Below are positions 29,841 to 32,580 of a stretch of 32,580 nucleotides of DNA, in pieces. The stretch is from contig ML976729.1 of the NCBI GenBank assembly GCA_010015655.1, forward strand, positions 21,372 to 53,951. Reading direction: 5' to 3'. Under the pieces are notes generated by a model that was not told where the DNA came from, did not search any database, and was given only the letters and a program-made list of their open reading frames with translations. The stretch comes from Bimuria novae-zelandiae CBS 107.79. Lineage: Eukaryota; Ascomycota; Dothideomycetes; Pleosporales; Didymosphaeriaceae. The number at the start of each line of letters is the position of its first letter. Within the stretch, counting starts at the first letter, position 1. Position numbers and translations under genes: made by a program.

Positions 29841-32580
29841 ATGCGGCTCCTGCAGTACAGCGAAAGCGATGAGCTCAGTATCCATAGCTTCGATGATGGC
29901 GCGATACCTCCCTATGCGATACTTTCACACACCTGGGGAGAAGATGGGGACGAGGTTACTTTCGCAGACCTTAGAACAGGCGATAGTATAGCCAAGCGTG
30001 GCTACGAGAAGATTCGCTTCTGCGGACACCAAGCACGGCAAGATGGTCTACAATACTTCTGGGTGGACACATGCTGCATCGATAAGACAAACAAGGCTGA
30101 GCTCTCCTACGCCATCCGATCCATGTTTCGCTGGTACCAGAACGCGACGAGGTGTTATGTGTACCTATCAGACGTATCGACAAGAAAGAGGAAATTCGAC
30201 GATCTGCTTGGCAAATTCACATGGGAGCCTACTTTCAGGACAAGCCGATGGTTCACACGTGGCTGGACGCTTCAAGAGCTGCTTGCGCCAAGGACAGTTG
30301 AGTTCTTCTCTTGGGAATGGGAGAGGCTTGGTGACAAGATATCGCTTAAGTCGTTAGTCCACAAGATTACAGGTATTTCGCACGAAGCATTAGACGGAGC
30401 TCCTCTTTCCCAGTTCAGCAGCGACCAGCGGCTGCGGTGGAAAGGGGACAGGGAGACCAAACGCGAAGAAGATGTGTGGTACTCATTAGCAGGCATCCTT
30501 GACGTCGAGATAGCGCCGGCTTACAGCGAAGGGGCCGCGAGCGCGTTTAGACGTCTAATGGACGAGATCCACAAGCTAGAAAAATGCGTCCAAGACATAC
30601 ACGGCACAGATCCACGTGACGATAAGAAGCGCATCGAGGAGACAAAAGGCGGACTACTAGTTGACTCTTACTGCTGGGTTGCCCACAACGTCACTTTCCA
30701 GCAATGGCAGCGGGACCCACACAGCCGACTGCTATGGATCAAAGGCGATCCCGGCAAGGGAAAGACGATGTTGCTCTGCGGCATTATTAACGAACTAAAG
30801 AGATCGACGAACCACTTTCTCTCATTTTTCTTCTGCCAAGGCACCGACTCTCGCATCAACAGCGCCACCGCTGTGTTGCGCGGCTTAATCTTCCTGTTAG
30901 TTAAGCAGCAACCGCGGCTAGCATCACACCTACGAAAGAGGTATGATGAAGCAGGTGGCTCTCTCTTCCAAGACGCCAACGCCTGGGTAGCCTTGTCCGA
31001 AATCTTTACAAGCATGATGCAGGATGAGGGCTTAAAGTCAAGCTATCTAGTTGTTGATGCTCTCGATGAATGCGCGGTGGACCTGCCCAAGCTTCTTGAC
31101 CTGATTGTCCGTACCACGGCGTCGTCTACTCATGTAAAGTGGCTCGTGTCGAGTCGGAACGAGACTCACATCGAGCAGAAACTCAAGTCGGTCGGCGACG
31201 AAGCAAAGCTGAGCCTGGAGCTGAAGCAGAACGCGGAGCAGGTAGCTCGAGCTGTGGATACATATATCGACCATAAGCTGTCTTGCCTTGAGTCGCTTGG
31301 GGAAGATGACTTGCGAGAGCAGGTGCGTAATGAGCTACGCCGCAAGGCGAACGGCACCTTCCTTTGGGTTGCTCTGATAATGCAAGAGCTTGAGAAGCCA
31401 GAAAGCTGGGACCCTTTAGCGGTAGTAGAGGAAGCGCCAGCAGGCTTGCACCAGCTGTATGATCGCATGATGGACCAGATCCAGCGGCTGGCAACGAGGA
31501 ACGCGAACATCTGTCGGTCTCTACTATGCACTGCAGCGGTCGCATACCGTCCACTCTACCTTACTGAGATAGGCAGCTTGCGCAAACTGGCAGGTCGGGC
31601 TACAGTTCTGGCGGAGACTGTAAGAAAGGTTGTAGGCATGTGTGGTTCGTTCCTCACGATCCGTGACGAGCAAGTCTACCTCGTTCACCAGTCAGTCAAG
31701 GACTATCTAAGCGAGAAGATGCGAGCTGCAGCCCTTCCATCTCACACTGAGATGCACTATGACCTGTTCGCTCAGTCACTCGAGCTTATGTCCAACACGC
31801 TGAAACGCGATATCTACAATCTGGGCGATCCAGGCTTCTCGACTAACGAGGTTAGAACACCTGATCCTGATCCGCTAGCAACGACGCGCTATTCGTGCGT
31901 GTACTGGATCGACCATCTATACGACTCGAAGGCCCAGTCTTTGGCTAGTAGAGTTGGTAACCTGCAGGCTAGAGGCGTTGCTATCGAATTTTTAAAGAAG
32001 AAGTATATCTATTGGCTAGAAGGGCTTAGTCTTTGTAAGAGCGTAGGGAAAGGTATAGTGTCTATGGCAAAGTTATGGTCACTCGTGCAGGTATGGCATA
32101 CAGAAAGCGTACACTAGTATGGTGAAGGTTAAATGATCTAGGCGCTAACGTAACTAGGACGTACAAGATCAGGATGGGCTTACCCAGCTTGTTTATGATG
32201 CATGGCGGTTTATCATGTATCACCAAAGAGCAATTGAGAGCTTCCCGCTTCAAACGTATGCATCTGCGCTTTTGTTTAGTCCGACAGCTAGCCTGATCAG
32301 GCAGCTATTTTATCATGAAGAGCCAGAAGGCATCACGATCAAGCCAGAAATGAGCGACGGTTGGAGCGCGTGCCTGCAGACGCTCGAGGGCCATAGCAAT
32401 GGGGTCACTTCGGTGGCCTTCTCACACGACTCGGCGAGGCTGGCGTCGGCGTCGTACGACCGCACCGTCAAGATCTGGGATGCGAGCAGCGGCGCGTGCC
32501 TGCAGACGCTCGAGGGCCATAGCGATGAGGTCACCTCGGTGGCCTTCTCACACGACTCGGCGAGGCTGGCGTCGGCGTCG
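29841..32580 (+). CDS. HET-NACHT-WD40 NLR receptor (HNWD), 3' end beyond window
   Basis: The ATG at 29841 gives MRLLQYSESDELSIHSFDDG followed by PPYAILSHTWG, the standard start of a HET domain; the frame upstream begins with GTG. HET blocks lie at about residues 23-33, 68-110 (WVDTCCIDK) and 130-165 (RGWTLQELLAP). A NACHT NTPase follows, with Walker A GDPGKGKT (about residue 302) and Walker B YLVVDALDEC (about residue 400). After codon 750 a 67-nt phase-0 intron (32091-32157, CTAACGTAACTAG) leads to exon 2, open to the window edge. From 32371 it encodes 42-residue WD40 repeats (LEGHS, VAFSHDSARLASAS, VKIWDASSG). The architecture is that of allorecognition receptors such as Podospora het-d/het-e: WD repeats recognise a ligand, NACHT oligomerises, HET triggers cell death. 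Confidence 0.95.
32371..32580 (+). repeat. 126-bp WD40-encoding tandem repeats, first two units
   Basis: Units start at 32371 and 32497 with a period of exactly 126 bp (42 codons). Over the 84 bp available for comparison they differ at three positions. The array certainly continues past the window. Confidence 0.95.

Noticed and set aside
32100..32117. Premature stop ending the NLR before its WD repeats
   Set aside because: A canonical 67-nt intron with a CTAAC branch site removes it and the downstream frame fits the family.

Overview
The window is genomic DNA of a filamentous ascomycete (Pezizomycotina; Dothideomycetes-like is only a guess). The genes carry short GT..AG introns of about 42-70 nt with CTAAC/CTGAC-type branch sites. 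The families are fungus-specific: Zn2Cys6 regulators, a SAT4/rhodopsin-type membrane protein, a fungal LysM protein, an F-box protein, a DUF3723 protein, a zinc-finger patatin and a HET-NACHT-WD40 receptor. No tRNA, rRNA, CRISPR array or viral gene was seen. Splice junctions were assigned by hand, so exon coordinates are hypotheses.

Left part (1-9127): an intronless chromo-like hypothetical gene (1329-1952, -). Next is an array of four ~128-bp repeats, each with a 51-bp hairpin whose 21-bp core is inverted in one copy (2353-2876). It ends just before a five-exon gene of no family I recognise (2890-5242, +). A SAT4-family 7-TM protein (5411-6561, +) then meets tail-to-tail, with a 16-bp CDS overlap, a lysozyme-like plus LysM secreted protein (6546-7508, -). 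A BTB/POZ-like gene follows (8106-9127, -).

Middle part (9128-21400): a Zn2Cys6 regulator with an unresolved or interrupted interior containing duplicated hairpin sequences (9675-11463, -). Then come an F-box protein (11724-13713, +) and a frameshifted, truncated DUF3723 pseudogene (14335-15835, -). Three small membrane-protein genes follow, one with a RING finger (15914-17947). The rest is two TAG-interrupted gene relics, a small Myb/SANT-like gene, a coiled-coil gene and an intact small Zn2Cys6 regulator (20633-21385, -).

Right part (21400-32580): an intact three-exon DUF3723 gene (22862-25118, -) lies head-to-head, with only 89 bp between start codons, with an intact five-exon zinc-finger/patatin-like phospholipase gene (25208-28354, +). 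An AT-rich gene desert follows, then the 5' part of a HET-NACHT-WD40 NLR (29841 to the window edge), with near-identical WD repeats starting at the end of the window.

DUF3723, patatin-like proteins and NLRs are three of the accessory families known to be enriched in Starship giant transposons. The window therefore looks like Starship cargo or a degraded Starship-derived accessory region. No captain tyrosine recombinase (DUF3435) and no element boundary is visible, so this remains an inference.
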